Of a DNA stretch of 36,564 nt, positions 8,100 to 16,586 are shown piece by piece (within the stretch, counting starts at the first letter, position 1; each line of letters opens with the position of its first letter). The stretch is from Phycisphaerales bacterium (GTDB taxonomy: Bacteria; Planctomycetota; Phycisphaerae; Sedimentisphaerales; Anaerobacaceae). The stretch is from contig JAUVYV010000032.1 of assembly GCA_030602885.1 (NCBI GenBank), positions 1-36,564 on the forward strand. The letters run 5' to 3'. The position numbers and the translations under genes are program-made. The notes under the pieces are model-generated. The model was given only the letters and a program-made list of their open reading frames with translations. It was not told where the DNA came from and ran no database searches.

Positions 8100-9233
8100 A
8101 TGGCAACAGTAAATATAGATCGTTTGTTGCAGGCGTGTATCACACAAGGGGCTTCGGATATCCATCTTACGTGCGAACGTCCCCCTGTTTTCAGAATTGA
8201 CGGCCGACTCAGGTCGCTCGAGACCAAGGTCCTCGACGCCGACGACACGGTCGCATTGATGAAGTCAATAACTCCCGAGCGCAACCAGCAGGAACTGCAG
8301 GAGGAAGGAGGCACCGACTTCGGTTTTGCCTATGGCGACCAGGGCCGTTTCCGTGTTTCCGTTTTCAAGCAAAAGGGCAACGTAACTATAGTCCTCCGTC
8401 TTATTCCTTCAAGGATTCTGACGTTCGAGGAGATCGGTCTGCCTAAAATCTGCGCCGCACTCTGCCGCCGCCCTCGAGGGATGTTTCTGGTGACAGGGCC
8501 GACCGGATGCGGCAAGACCACCACACTGGCTACAATGGTTGATTACATCAACGAAAACTTTGACCGACACATTGTCACCATTGAAGAGCCTATCGAGTAC
8601 TACCACAAGCATAAGAAATCCATCATTAATCAACGTGAGGTCGGCGTTGACGTGCCCAGCTTTTCCGAAGCACTAAGGCGTGTCCTGAGGCAGGACCCGG
8701 ATGTCATTCTCGTCGGAGAATTGCGAGACCTTGAAACAATCGAGGCGGCCGTCCGCTCCGCCGAAACGGGCCACCTCGTATTCAGTACAGTCCACACCAC
8801 CAGTGCTGCAGGCACAGTGACACGTCTTATTGACGTTTTCCCCGTCAACCAGCAGGAACAGATTCGCATCCAGCTCAGCAGCAATCTTGTTGCCGTTCTC
8901 AGCCAGGCGCTATGTCCGCTCGCTACCGGCAAGGGAAGAATTGCCGCCTACGAGTTTATGGTAGTAACACCCGCCATCGCGAACCTCATCCGCGAAAACA
9001 AGACATACCGAATCGATTCGAGCATCCAGACAGGCAAAAAACTCGGAATGCAGCTTCTTGACGAGCACCTTTGGCAACTCTACGACACCGGCAAAATCAC
9101 ACTTACCGAGATGCTCGACAAGGCCCGCCAGCCCGGTGCCCTCCACGACAAGGCAATGGGCAAAATGCCCGGCGGCAAGGGAAAAGAAGCTGCTGGATCC
9201 GAGGAAGATCTCGGGCCAATCCTGCGGATATAG
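8100..9233 (+). CDS. pilT: PilT-type retraction ATPase
   Basis: This 377-residue protein is a PilT-family hexameric ATPase, which depolymerises type IV pili. It starts with the family's 'LLQACITQGASDIHLTCERPPVFRIDG', lacks the GspE N-terminal domain and the four-Cys motif, and has Walker A GPTGCGKT (133-140), Asp box (TIEEPIEYYHKHKKS), Walker B (VILVGELRD) and His box (FSTVHTTSAAGTV). AIANLIRE near the C-terminus is a close variant of the PilT AIRNLIRE motif. A Gly/Lys-rich tail of about 30 residues extends past the usual end. A retraction ATPase between two GspE genes argues that at least part of the locus makes a dynamic, pilus-like fibre; T2SS clusters usually lack PilT. Confidence 0.92.
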   Translation: MATVNIDRLLQACITQGASDIHLTCERPPVFRIDGRLRSLETKVLDADDTVALMKSITPERNQQELQEEGGTDFGFAYGDQGRFRVSVFKQKGNVTIVLRLIPSRILTFEEIGLPKICAALCRRPRGMFLVTGPTGCGKTTTLATMVDYINENFDRHIVTIEEPIEYYHKHKKSIINQREVGVDVPSFSEALRRVLRQDPDVILVGELRDLETIEAAVRSAETGHLVFSTVHTTSAAGTVTRLIDVFPVNQQEQIRIQLSSNLVAVLSQALCPLATGKGRIAAYEFMVVTPAIANLIRENKTYRIDSSIQTGKKLGMQLLDEHLWQLYDTGKITLTEMLDKARQPGALHDKAMGKMPGGKGKEAAGSEEDLGPILRI

Positions 9234-9569
9234 CAGTTCCGGCCATATTTGTCTTGCATCGCTGCCGTTTCTGCTCATCCGCAGCCAAAACTCCGGTTTT
9301 CGCGTGTATTTTAGCGGATTTTTTGCGTTTTCCGCGGCCATCGAGATGGCCCCTGACGCCGAGCATCGCCTGCCGTGACCAGCTAAAATCGTCCAAAAAG
9401 CGGCTTATCGGCGGGCTACCCGGTGCTTGTTGCCGCCTGTATTGTGTCGTAATAACCAGGTGTCCAAATGCTAATTTACTTGTTGAAAAGAGCTTAGGGT
9501 GGTATAATACAATCGTACGGATACCGGGTCAGCGAACATAACATTAGTCTGGATTTTAGGGTTTACAAG
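9234..9569. other. Intergenic region carrying an internal promoter
   Basis: This 336-base gap between pilT and the second gspE holds no supportable gene; the open frames across it extend shadows from pilT. The notable content is the promoter at 9480-9508. No good terminator hairpin is seen, so transcripts from the upstream promoter could read through. Confidence 0.6.
9480..9508 (+). promoter_or_regulatory. Sigma70-type extended -10 promoter for second gspE
   Basis: TTGTTG (9480-9485), a 17-base spacer and a perfect TATAAT (9503-9508), with TG one base upstream of the -10. Predicted start near 9515, giving a leader of about 55 nt. It has the same architecture as the promoter at 6271. Confidence 0.65.
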
Positions 9570-11333
9570 ATGCCAAAGTTGCCACCAATAGAACAATTGC
9601 GAAGCAGAACGCTCGGCAGGGTCCTGATAAAGATGGGCGTTTTGACAAGAGAGAAGGTACATCAGTGCCTCAACATCCAAAAACAAAGACGGGAACATGA
9701 CCAGAAGATATCAGTCGGGCAGATATTCCTCGAACTCGGTCTTATTGATGAAAAACAGCTGCGCATCGCCCTGGCCGCACAAAGAGGAATGGAGTATGTC
9801 AGCCTGGGTGACGCCGACATCCCTCCCGATATCATTGAGAAGGTCCCCTCCCAGACTGCCAAAACCTACCGAATCGTCCCCATTGAATACAAAAAGGCGG
9901 ATAATGAGCTTGTCGTTGTGCTCGACAACCCCGAGAATTTCAGAGCAACCGATGACCTGAGCACCCTTATGGGATTCAAGGTGACAGCCAAGATAACCGA
10001 CTCGGAGGCACTGGAAGCTGCGCTTAAGAAATACTACGAGCAGCGTGAGGAAACAGAAGGCATAACTGAGTTAATCGATGAAATACAGGGGGATGGTTTT
10101 CTTGCAGAGTTTGAGGGCAGGAATCAGAGCATCGACCTGGATGAATTGAAAGAGCTTTCCGAATCCAATCCCGTCAAAAAGTTACTCAATCTGGTCTTGA
10201 TGCAGGCCATTCGTGACAAGGCGTCGGATATTCATTTTGAGCCGTTTGAAAATGAATACAAAATGCGATACCGGATTGACGGCGTGCTATATGAGATGGT
10301 TCCGCCTCCCAAGCATATCGCAGCGGCCCTAAGCTCGCGTATAAAGGTTATGGCAAGCCTCGACATCGCCGAAAGACGTCTGCCGCAGGACGGCCGAATA
10401 TCACTCACCGTTCAGGGCAATCCCATTGACCTTCGTGTCAGTGTACTGCCGACAATGTTCGGCGAGAGCGTTGTGCTGCGTGTCCTCGACAGAAGTCAGA
10501 TCAGTCTCGATCTCGAAAAGCTCGGCCTTAGACAGGACGACCTCAAAAAGGTACGTCAGCTTATTAACAAGCCAAACGGCGTCGTCATCGTGACCGGCCC
10601 GACCGGGTGCGGCAAGACCACCACGCTCTACGCTGCTCTCAGCGAGCTCAACGACATTGAGACGAAGATAATTACGACTGAAGACCCAATAGAGTATGAC
10701 ATCGACGGCGTCATCCAGGTCCAGATGAAGCCGGATATCGGTCTGACCTTTGCGAGGTGTCTGCGGTCTATTTTGCGACAGGACCCCGACGTCGTGCTCG
10801 TTGGTGAAATACGTGACCTTGAGACGGCCGAAATCTCGGCGCAGGCGTCGCTGACCGGACACATTGTCTTCACCACCGTTCACACCAACGATGCTCCAAG
10901 CACGATAGCGAGGCTCCTGGACCTTGGCATCGAGCCGTTTCTGCTCACTGCCACGATTGAGGGCATAGTGGCCCAGAGATTGGTAAGAAGAATCTGTGAA
11001 TACTGCAAGACACCGTTTGAGCCGACGGAAATCCAGTTGATGGACCTGGGACTTGTACCCGATGACATTAAGGGAAAACAGTTCTTTTATGGGCGTGGGT
11101 GCAACAGGTGTAACAATACCGGCTACAGAGGCAGAATCGGAATCTTCGAGATAATGGTTTTCAATGATGAAATACGTGATTTGGTCATGAACCACGCCTC
11201 GACAAATGTCTTGCGCACCGCCAGCCAAAGAGCCGGCATGACACTACTGCGAGACAACGGTCTGGCGGCCATTTATGACGGCGCAACCTCTATAGACGAG
11301 GTCGTAAAGGAGACAATCGCTGAAGCAGAGTAA
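9570..11333 (+). CDS. GspE/PilB-type secretion/pilus assembly ATPase (second copy)
   Basis: This 587-residue protein has the same architecture as the copy at 6335: an N-terminal GspE/PilB domain with LGRVLIKMGVLTREKV and GQIFLELGLIDEKQL, then the ATPase core with Walker A GPTGCGKT (343-350), Asp box (ITTEDPIEYDI), Walker B (VVLVGEIRD) and His box (FTTVHTNDAPSTI). The zinc motif is Cys476, Cys479, Cys511 and Cys514. The N-terminal halves of the two copies differ strongly, so this is not a recent duplication. It lies 94 bases before gspF and has its own promoter, so it is the likely motor for the pseudopilins downstream. AGGG about 12 bases before the ATG is a weak ribosome site. Confidence 0.93.
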   Translation: MPKLPPIEQLRSRTLGRVLIKMGVLTREKVHQCLNIQKQRREHDQKISVGQIFLELGLIDEKQLRIALAAQRGMEYVSLGDADIPPDIIEKVPSQTAKTYRIVPIEYKKADNELVVVLDNPENFRATDDLSTLMGFKVTAKITDSEALEAALKKYYEQREETEGITELIDEIQGDGFLAEFEGRNQSIDLDELKELSESNPVKKLLNLVLMQAIRDKASDIHFEPFENEYKMRYRIDGVLYEMVPPPKHIAAALSSRIKVMASLDIAERRLPQDGRISLTVQGNPIDLRVSVLPTMFGESVVLRVLDRSQISLDLEKLGLRQDDLKKVRQLINKPNGVVIVTGPTGCGKTTTLYAALSELNDIETKIITTEDPIEYDIDGVIQVQMKPDIGLTFARCLRSILRQDPDVVLVGEIRDLETAEISAQASLTGHIVFTTVHTNDAPSTIARLLDLGIEPFLLTATIEGIVAQRLVRRICEYCKTPFEPTEIQLMDLGLVPDDIKGKQFFYGRGCNRCNNTGYRGRIGIFEIMVFNDEIRDLVMNHASTNVLRTASQRAGMTLLRDNGLAAIYDGATSIDEVVKETIAEAE

Positions 11334-11427
11334 ACAGGCCACGACAATTTGGCCCAAAGTAAAGTGAGCTTTTGACGACCACTATCCTGGGCTTTATCGC
11401 TTGGTTTTTGATTAAGAGGTGATTGAG

Positions 11428-12669
11428 ATGCCTATTTTTAAGTATGAAGCGCTGGATTCACAGGGAGTTGCCATAAAGGATGAGGTGGAAGCTCTAAGCC
11501 AGAAAGAGGCGGTGAGCAAAATACGAAACATGGGATATTTCCCCACCAAGGTTGCCACGGCAGGCGCGGTCAAAAAGGCCGCCGCCACTGCAAGACCACA
11601 ACGCAGAAGGGGCGCGCGTGCAGGGGTCAAGGTTAAATTCATTACCCAGTTCGCAAGACAGCTCTCAACGCTTCAAGATGCTGGCCTGCCAATCTTGAGG
11701 TCCCTGCGGATACTTGAAGAACAGCAGAAGGCCGGAAGCTTCAAGAAGATTATCGGCTACGTCGCCGACGACATCGAAGGCGGCGCCACACTTTCTGAAG
11801 CCCTGAGCAGGTACCCAAGGTGTTTCGACCGACTCCTCGTCGGAATGGTGGCTGCGGGAGAAACCGGAGGTGTGCTCGACCTTATCCTCGCCCGTGTCGC
11901 CGATTTTATGGAGAAGGCCCAAAAGCTCAAATCACGCGTTAAGGGGGCTATGGTCTATCCGATCGTCGTCCTTGTTGCAGCGTTTACAATTCTGCTGGGG
12001 TTGATGACCTTCGTCATACCCCAGTTTGAAGGTGTTCTTAAGGAAATGATTGAAGGTGAATTGAATCCCGTAACCCAAACCGTCCTTAACATAAGCTCCT
12101 GGATCGCCTACGACTTCGGCTGGCTCATCCTGATTGGCGTACCTTTTGCCTTTGTCATGTTGACCAGGATCGTAAGGCAGGTACGCGTCGGCCGGCTCAT
12201 CCTCGATACCGTCAGGCTCCACGTCCCCGTCATCGGCCAGCTCAGCCGAAAGGTCGCTGTCACACGCTGGACAAGAACCCTCGGAACGCTGATTGGCGCC
12301 GGCGTGCCGATTCTTGACGCCATAAACGTAACCGGTGAAACTGTCGGTAACGAGATCTTCTCCAACATGCTTAATAAGGTCAATAACTCCATCAGACAGG
12401 GCGATACCTTTGCAGGGCCGCTGCGACAGTCAAAAACCGTTGACCTCATTGTCTCAAACATGGTCGCCGTCGGAGAAGAAACAGGAGACCTTGACAAGAT
12501 GCTCTTGAAAGTCGCCGACAATTACGACGAGCAGGTTGATGTGCTTGTTGCCTCGCTGATGTCGCTGCTCGAGCCGATAATGATTATCATGCTCGGCGGA
12601 ATCGTGATGGTCATCGTGATGGCGATATTCCTGCCGATGATACAGATTATCTCAGGTCTGAGTGTGTAA
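11428..12669 (+). CDS. gspF: GspF/PilC-type inner-membrane platform protein
   Basis: This 413-residue polytopic membrane protein connects the assembly ATPase to the growing pseudopilus. It starts with the typical 'MPIFKYEALDSQG' and has two T2SSF domains: about residues 70-195, starting 'FITQFARQLSTLQDAGLPILRSL' and containing 'AAGETGGVLD', and about 275-400, with 'TRWTRTLGTLIGAGVPILDAI' and 'AVGEETGDLDKML'. Hydrophobic segments lie near residues 170-195, 225-250 and 375-405. The ATG at 11428 is preferred. An in-frame GTG at 11419 falls inside the near-perfect Shine-Dalgarno GAGGTGAT (11416-11423), so it cannot be the start. A basic Ala-rich linker near residues 50-65 is longer than in many homologues. 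Confidence 0.93.
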   Translation: MPIFKYEALDSQGVAIKDEVEALSQKEAVSKIRNMGYFPTKVATAGAVKKAAATARPQRRRGARAGVKVKFITQFARQLSTLQDAGLPILRSLRILEEQQKAGSFKKIIGYVADDIEGGATLSEALSRYPRCFDRLLVGMVAAGETGGVLDLILARVADFMEKAQKLKSRVKGAMVYPIVVLVAAFTILLGLMTFVIPQFEGVLKEMIEGELNPVTQTVLNISSWIAYDFGWLILIGVPFAFVMLTRIVRQVRVGRLILDTVRLHVPVIGQLSRKVAVTRWTRTLGTLIGAGVPILDAINVTGETVGNEIFSNMLNKVNNSIRQGDTFAGPLRQSKTVDLIVSNMVAVGEETGDLDKMLLKVADNYDEQVDVLVASLMSLLEPIMIIMLGGIVMVIVMAIFLPMIQIISGLSV

Positions 12670-12719
12670 ATAATCGCAAAAAAATCACCTTTACATTAAC
12701 TGAACAAGGAGTGAGAAAA

Positions 12720-13676
12720 GTGAAACGAGTTTGCGAAAAAACCAAGACAAAACCGGCATTTACGATTATCGAGCTGCTGACGGTTATGAGCATCATCGTA
12801 ATCCTCATCGGCCTGCTCGTCCCGGCCCTGACCAGAGTCAAGCGTTACGCCCGCTTAGTGAGGCAAAAGGCCCAGTTCCACAGCATAGGCGTCGCACTCG
12901 ACCTGTTCAGTTCCGAGTATGACGGCTATCCCGATTCGGACCAACTGGATGGTCGTATCCCGCCGGAGGTACGGGTTCCCTACTGCGGCGCGATGAAGCT
13001 GGCCGAAGCCATGGTCGGCCAGGACTTCAAGGGCTTTCACCCGGATTCACGTTTCAGACGCGACGGCCTGGATGGCCCAGGTGGTGCGAACTTGTATCCG
13101 TATCCGGCCCCGGCACCTGCTTCACCGCAATATCCCGCCTATCTCGAGAATCTTAGGGCAAGGCACATGTACCTCCAGCTCGAGAACGCCAATGCATACA
13201 CGCTCGATACCATTTACGCACCCGCCGATATCGCAGCAATCGGCTTCGAGCCTAATGATGTTGTGCTCTGCGATGTCTATAACAGGGTAAAAAGCAAAAA
13301 GACCGCAAAGGGTATCGGTATGCCGATACTGTATTACAGAGCCGACCCCGCCAACATAGGACATGTGATAAGTACCGACGACAACGTTCTCGAGAGCAAC
13401 ATATATGATGTGCAGGACAATCAGGCCCTCATTAATCTTGGACTGCCCTGGTCGGCTGCGCCCGTACACCCGATGGCAAGTGACGGAACGACCTCGACAG
13501 GCGCGGTAATTGGACTCACGCTTCCCGCTTGGCCCGGCCTGTTCTACGAGAAGACGCTTAACCCAAAGGTCCCAACCAATGACAGGCCCTATAGAGCAGA
13601 CTCCTATCTGCTGCTTTCGGCCGGGTTTGACGGTGAATACGGCACAAGTGACGACATTTGGAATTTCGGCGAATAA
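12720..13676 (+). CDS. GspG-like type II pseudopilin (first of three)
   Basis: This 318-residue prepilin has a short basic leader ending in Pro-Ala and then FTIIELLTVMSIIVILIGLLVPAL. The cleavage-site residue is Ala instead of the usual Gly, and Glu+5 is present. The globular part is large for GspG and ends in 'SYLLLSAGFDGEYGTSDDIWNF', which recalls the Asp-rich calcium-binding C-terminal loop of GspG. I chose the GTG at 12720 because AAGGAG at 12706-12711 overlaps the alternative GTG at 12711 and is 8 bases from 12720. The gene at 14963 is a paralogue sharing FHPDS, the CDV segment, GxPILYY and the C-terminal loop, and it even has the same GTGAAACG start context. Confidence 0.88.
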   Translation: MKRVCEKTKTKPAFTIIELLTVMSIIVILIGLLVPALTRVKRYARLVRQKAQFHSIGVALDLFSSEYDGYPDSDQLDGRIPPEVRVPYCGAMKLAEAMVGQDFKGFHPDSRFRRDGLDGPGGANLYPYPAPAPASPQYPAYLENLRARHMYLQLENANAYTLDTIYAPADIAAIGFEPNDVVLCDVYNRVKSKKTAKGIGMPILYYRADPANIGHVISTDDNVLESNIYDVQDNQALINLGLPWSAAPVHPMASDGTTSTGAVIGLTLPAWPGLFYEKTLNPKVPTNDRPYRADSYLLLSAGFDGEYGTSDDIWNFGE

Positions 13677-13693
13677 CGAACGGAGAAGAGGTG

Positions 13694-14908
13694 ATGAAAC
13701 GGATTACGGCCTTTGCCGCTTTGCTTTTTGTATGTTTGTTGGTAAACCGCCTGGGGGCGACTATGAGTATCGTCAAAAACGGCAGTTTCGAATATGACGG
13801 GGACATCCCTGACATTACTGTTGAGTCCCCGCAATATTGGTGTGATGTTAATATCCCGGCGGGTAAGTTCGGCGGGGTTGTCGATTCCTTCTGGTCAACG
13901 CATGGCTATGGCAATGGTTACTCACTGACTCTTTCTTCAAAATGGAATGCCATTCTGCAGACCGATGACATGGCTGTAGTTTCTCAAAACGTATTTTTCG
14001 AAGAGGATGTTCAGAAAATCAGCTTCGATCTGAAGCTCTCGTCTTCAGTAGGGCCCTGGAATCCCAACGTGCGAAGCGCAGTTGTCCTGCTCGACGGAAA
14101 CGACATATGGGATTCGAATGACTTTGCGCCCGGTCTCAATGGCGAATACACGGGTCAGGAAATTGATATAAACGACCTCGCCGACGGTGAATTCCATACT
14201 CTTAGGCTTGCTATCAGGTCAAATATCACCGAAACGTCCAAACCCTTAATCGAGTACCAGGCCACATGGGATTTCATCAAGTTCGACACGTATTGCGGCG
14301 GGCTTGGATATCTGGCCCACGATTTCGACCGTGACTGTTACGTTGATATCTACGACATGCAAATTCTCGCTGCCGAATGGCTCAGCAGCCAGAGTTCACA
14401 GTTCGATCTGTTTGTGGACTACGAAGACGATATTGACTTCAGAGACTTTGCCGTTTTTGCGGCGAACTGGGCCGATATCAATTGCCAGGAGCCGGACTAC
14501 TGCGGCGGCTGTGATTTCGACCAAAGCGGGGCCGTTGACGCCAACGACCTGCTGGCCTTTGCTGAAAACTGGCTGCAGTATTCCGTTCTCTATTCCGACC
14601 TCGACGGTGACGGCTCGGTCGGATTCGACGATTTCGCGACCTTTGCCCCAAGCTGGATGCTCACCAGCGCCTGGCAGGAATACGGCGCCGACAACTTCTC
14701 CGAGCCATCGTTGCTCCTGCTCGAATCGGATCTCAACGATGACGGTATCGTTGACTATAGTGACATCTTTGTCATGGCTGCCGACTGGCTCACTGCCGGA
14801 AGCTGCATCTCTGCCGACCTCGATGGAAGCGGTTTTGTTGACTTTTATGATTTCGCTGTTCTTGCCGACCAGTGGCGATTGAAAGGAACCTTATACGACT
14901 GGGATTAA
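13694..14908 (+). CDS. Secreted protein with six dockerin/EF-hand-like repeats
   Basis: This 404-residue protein has a Sec signal peptide (about residues 1-22, ending NRLGA). A beta-rich domain follows (about 23-205), starting 'IVKNGSFEYDGDIPD' and reminiscent of galactose-binding/CBM-like folds. About 200 residues of six degenerate repeats of the form D-x-D-x-(D/S)-G-x-V-D-x-x-D-(F/L)-x-x-(F/L)-A-x-x-W complete it. The Asp-rich loops match the first half of type I dockerin/EF-hand calcium sites; the second (DYEDDIDFRDFAVFAANW) is the most degenerate. Classical dockerins have two such halves, not six. GGAGAAG at 13682-13688 supports the ATG at 13694. It lies 17 bases after one GspG gene and 54 before another, so it is probably co-transcribed and may be exported by, or attached to, the machine. 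No enzymatic domain is seen. Confidence 0.85.
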   Translation: MKRITAFAALLFVCLLVNRLGATMSIVKNGSFEYDGDIPDITVESPQYWCDVNIPAGKFGGVVDSFWSTHGYGNGYSLTLSSKWNAILQTDDMAVVSQNVFFEEDVQKISFDLKLSSSVGPWNPNVRSAVVLLDGNDIWDSNDFAPGLNGEYTGQEIDINDLADGEFHTLRLAIRSNITETSKPLIEYQATWDFIKFDTYCGGLGYLAHDFDRDCYVDIYDMQILAAEWLSSQSSQFDLFVDYEDDIDFRDFAVFAANWADINCQEPDYCGGCDFDQSGAVDANDLLAFAENWLQYSVLYSDLDGDGSVGFDDFATFAPSWMLTSAWQEYGADNFSEPSLLLLESDLNDDGIVDYSDIFVMAADWLTAGSCISADLDGSGFVDFYDFAVLADQWRLKGTLYDWD

Positions 14909-14962
14909 ATGCCCTGCAATTATACGACTATTACGAAGTACGAGTTAATAAAGGGGATACCT

Positions 14963-15850
14963 GTGAAACGAAAATGCACAGCTTTCACGATTGTCGAGTT
15001 GCTTGTCTCTCTGGTAATAATCAGCATCCTCATAGGCCTGCTGCTGCCCTCCATCGCCATGGTGCGCAGAAAGGCCAAAGAAACGGCACAGGAGGCGCAG
15101 TTTACAACCATGGATATGGCCCTCGACGCCTTCAAACAGGATTACGGCGACTATCCGCCCTCAGACGGATGGGACACCGTTGCCATGGTGTCGGCAGATT
15201 ATGGCGGAGCCCAAAAACTTGCCGAGGCCCTTCTCGGCTGGGACCTGCTCGGTTTCCATCCCGACTCCGCCTGGCAGTCAGACGGAGGCGGTGTGGGCGG
15301 CCCTTACGACCCGCCGAATCCGGGCCAGGCCAGTATACAGGCCAGAAGAGGCCCCTATCTCGAGATGGCGACCGCCAGCGCCTACCGTCTTGGCATTAGC
15401 GCCCCCGGAGCTCTCGACGGACTGTATGTCGATCCTGCACCTCTCCAATGGGACACCCACGTTATTTGCGATGTCTTCACCGCCAAAAGGCTCAAGACCA
15501 CCACCCCCAGCGGCAAGACAATTACCTATAATGCAGGCACGCCAATTCTCTACTACAAGGCTAACCTCAGCTCCACAACTATGCTCGGCCCCCCGAACAA
15601 TCTGCTCCTCCAGCGATACAACTACTACGACAATGCCGCTTTGGTCAACCTTGTCCCCATCGTCAACAAGGGTAACCCAGTGCCTGCCCATTCGCTTGAG
15701 GACCCAACTATCTTTTATTCGGACCAGGGCGGCCTCATTGACCCCAAGATTACCGCAAAACCCTGGCCTTACAGGCCGGACTCGTACATCCTGATATCCG
15801 CCGGTATGGACGGTCTCTATGGTACCCGTGACGATATAACCAACTACTAA
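14963..15850 (+). CDS. GspG-like type II pseudopilin (second of three)
   Basis: This 295-residue prepilin has the leader 'MKRKCTA' followed by FTIVELLVSLVIISILIGLLLPSI, again with Ala before the Phe and Glu at +5. The mature part shares a block order with the protein at 12720: a helix with 'AQFTTMDMALDAFKQDYGDYPPSDG', 'LAEALLGWDLLGFHPDS', 'YLEMATASAYRLG', 'CDVF', 'GTPILYYKA' and a terminal 'ISAGMDGLYGTRDDI'. The GTG start at 14963 is supported by AAGGGGAT (14951-14958); the frame is open back to 14909, but the extra 18 residues would make the leader unusually long. Tandem duplication around the dockerin-repeat gene is likely. Confidence 0.88.
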   Translation: MKRKCTAFTIVELLVSLVIISILIGLLLPSIAMVRRKAKETAQEAQFTTMDMALDAFKQDYGDYPPSDGWDTVAMVSADYGGAQKLAEALLGWDLLGFHPDSAWQSDGGGVGGPYDPPNPGQASIQARRGPYLEMATASAYRLGISAPGALDGLYVDPAPLQWDTHVICDVFTAKRLKTTTPSGKTITYNAGTPILYYKANLSSTTMLGPPNNLLLQRYNYYDNAALVNLVPIVNKGNPVPAHSLEDPTIFYSDQGGLIDPKITAKPWPYRPDSYILISAGMDGLYGTRDDITNY

Positions 15851-15887
15851 AAACCAAAGCTGCCTGAAAGGCACGACTGATTACGTT

Positions 15888-16586
15888 ATGAAAGCTCGCA
15901 GGTGCAAATTAGGTGTGACGTTAATTGAGATGCTGATTGTAGTGGCGATTGTCGCGCTGCTCGCCTCGGTCGTAATCGGCCTGGCCGTCCGCATGGACAA
16001 CCAGGGCAAGGAGCGTCTCACCAAAAACACCATCACGCTCATTGCCAACGCCCTCGAGCAGTTCCGCGACTATGACTATCAATACAGAAACAGCAACTAC
16101 GCCGAGTTTCGCTTTCCGCTGGACTGTAACGATGATCCCAACCCAGTCCCGAAGGGCATACTCGAGCCGATGCTGCAAAACGGTCTTGGTCTTGCGCCAG
16201 TTGTGTTAGACAGTCTGGATGTGGCGAAACCAGCGATACATCAGCCCTGGTACTCCGGCAGCGAGGCGCTGTATTTTTTCCTGAGCCAGGTCCCGCAGTG
16301 CAGAAAAACACTCGACAGAATCGACAAATCCCTGCTCACCGACGCGGACGAGAACCGTAACAGAATGATACTTATTGTTGCCGGTCGGAAGTATCCGCTG
16401 CTGAGAATCATCGATCCCTGGGGCACAACGCTGAGATACGACTACTACGATGAAGATAACTTCCTGATACCGTTTTTTTCGCCGCTCGACCCTGATACGA
16501 AGAGGACGTTTCCGCAGATAACTTCAGCCGGGCCGGACAGAACGTTCAATACCCGCGATGATATATCGAATATAGATACCCGATGA
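15888..16586 (+). CDS. GspG-like type II pseudopilin (third of three)
   Basis: This 232-residue prepilin has the leader 'MKARRCKLG' and mature start VTLIEMLIVVAIVALLASVVIGL with Glu+5. It retains the GspG-like layout: a long N-terminal helix, a 'DPWGTTLRYDYYDED' segment (compare the conserved DPWG in GspG) and the terminal 'ITSAGPDRTFNTRDDI' loop. It is shorter than and diverged from the two paralogues upstream. The DPWG motif is the clearest GspG mark in the cluster, so this may be the true major pseudopilin. Its TGA overlaps the ATG of the next gene by four bases (ATGA), which implies translational coupling. No strong ribosome site precedes it. Confidence 0.88.
   Translation: MKARRCKLGVTLIEMLIVVAIVALLASVVIGLAVRMDNQGKERLTKNTITLIANALEQFRDYDYQYRNSNYAEFRFPLDCNDDPNPVPKGILEPMLQNGLGLAPVVLDSLDVAKPAIHQPWYSGSEALYFFLSQVPQCRKTLDRIDKSLLTDADENRNRMILIVAGRKYPLLRIIDPWGTTLRYDYYDEDNFLIPFFSPLDPDTKRTFPQITSAGPDRTFNTRDDISNIDTR

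Noticed and set aside
11372-11400. Promoter in front of gspF (TTGACG, 17 bases, TATCGC)
   Set aside because: The -10 matches only three of six positions; not strong enough to list.
11419-11427. GTG as the gspF start
   Set aside because: This GTG is part of the Shine-Dalgarno sequence GAGGTGAT that serves the ATG at 11428.
12711-12719. GTG at 12711 as the gspG start
   Set aside because: The AAGGAG ribosome site overlaps it; the GTG at 12720 has proper spacing and matches the paralogue's GTGAAACG start.
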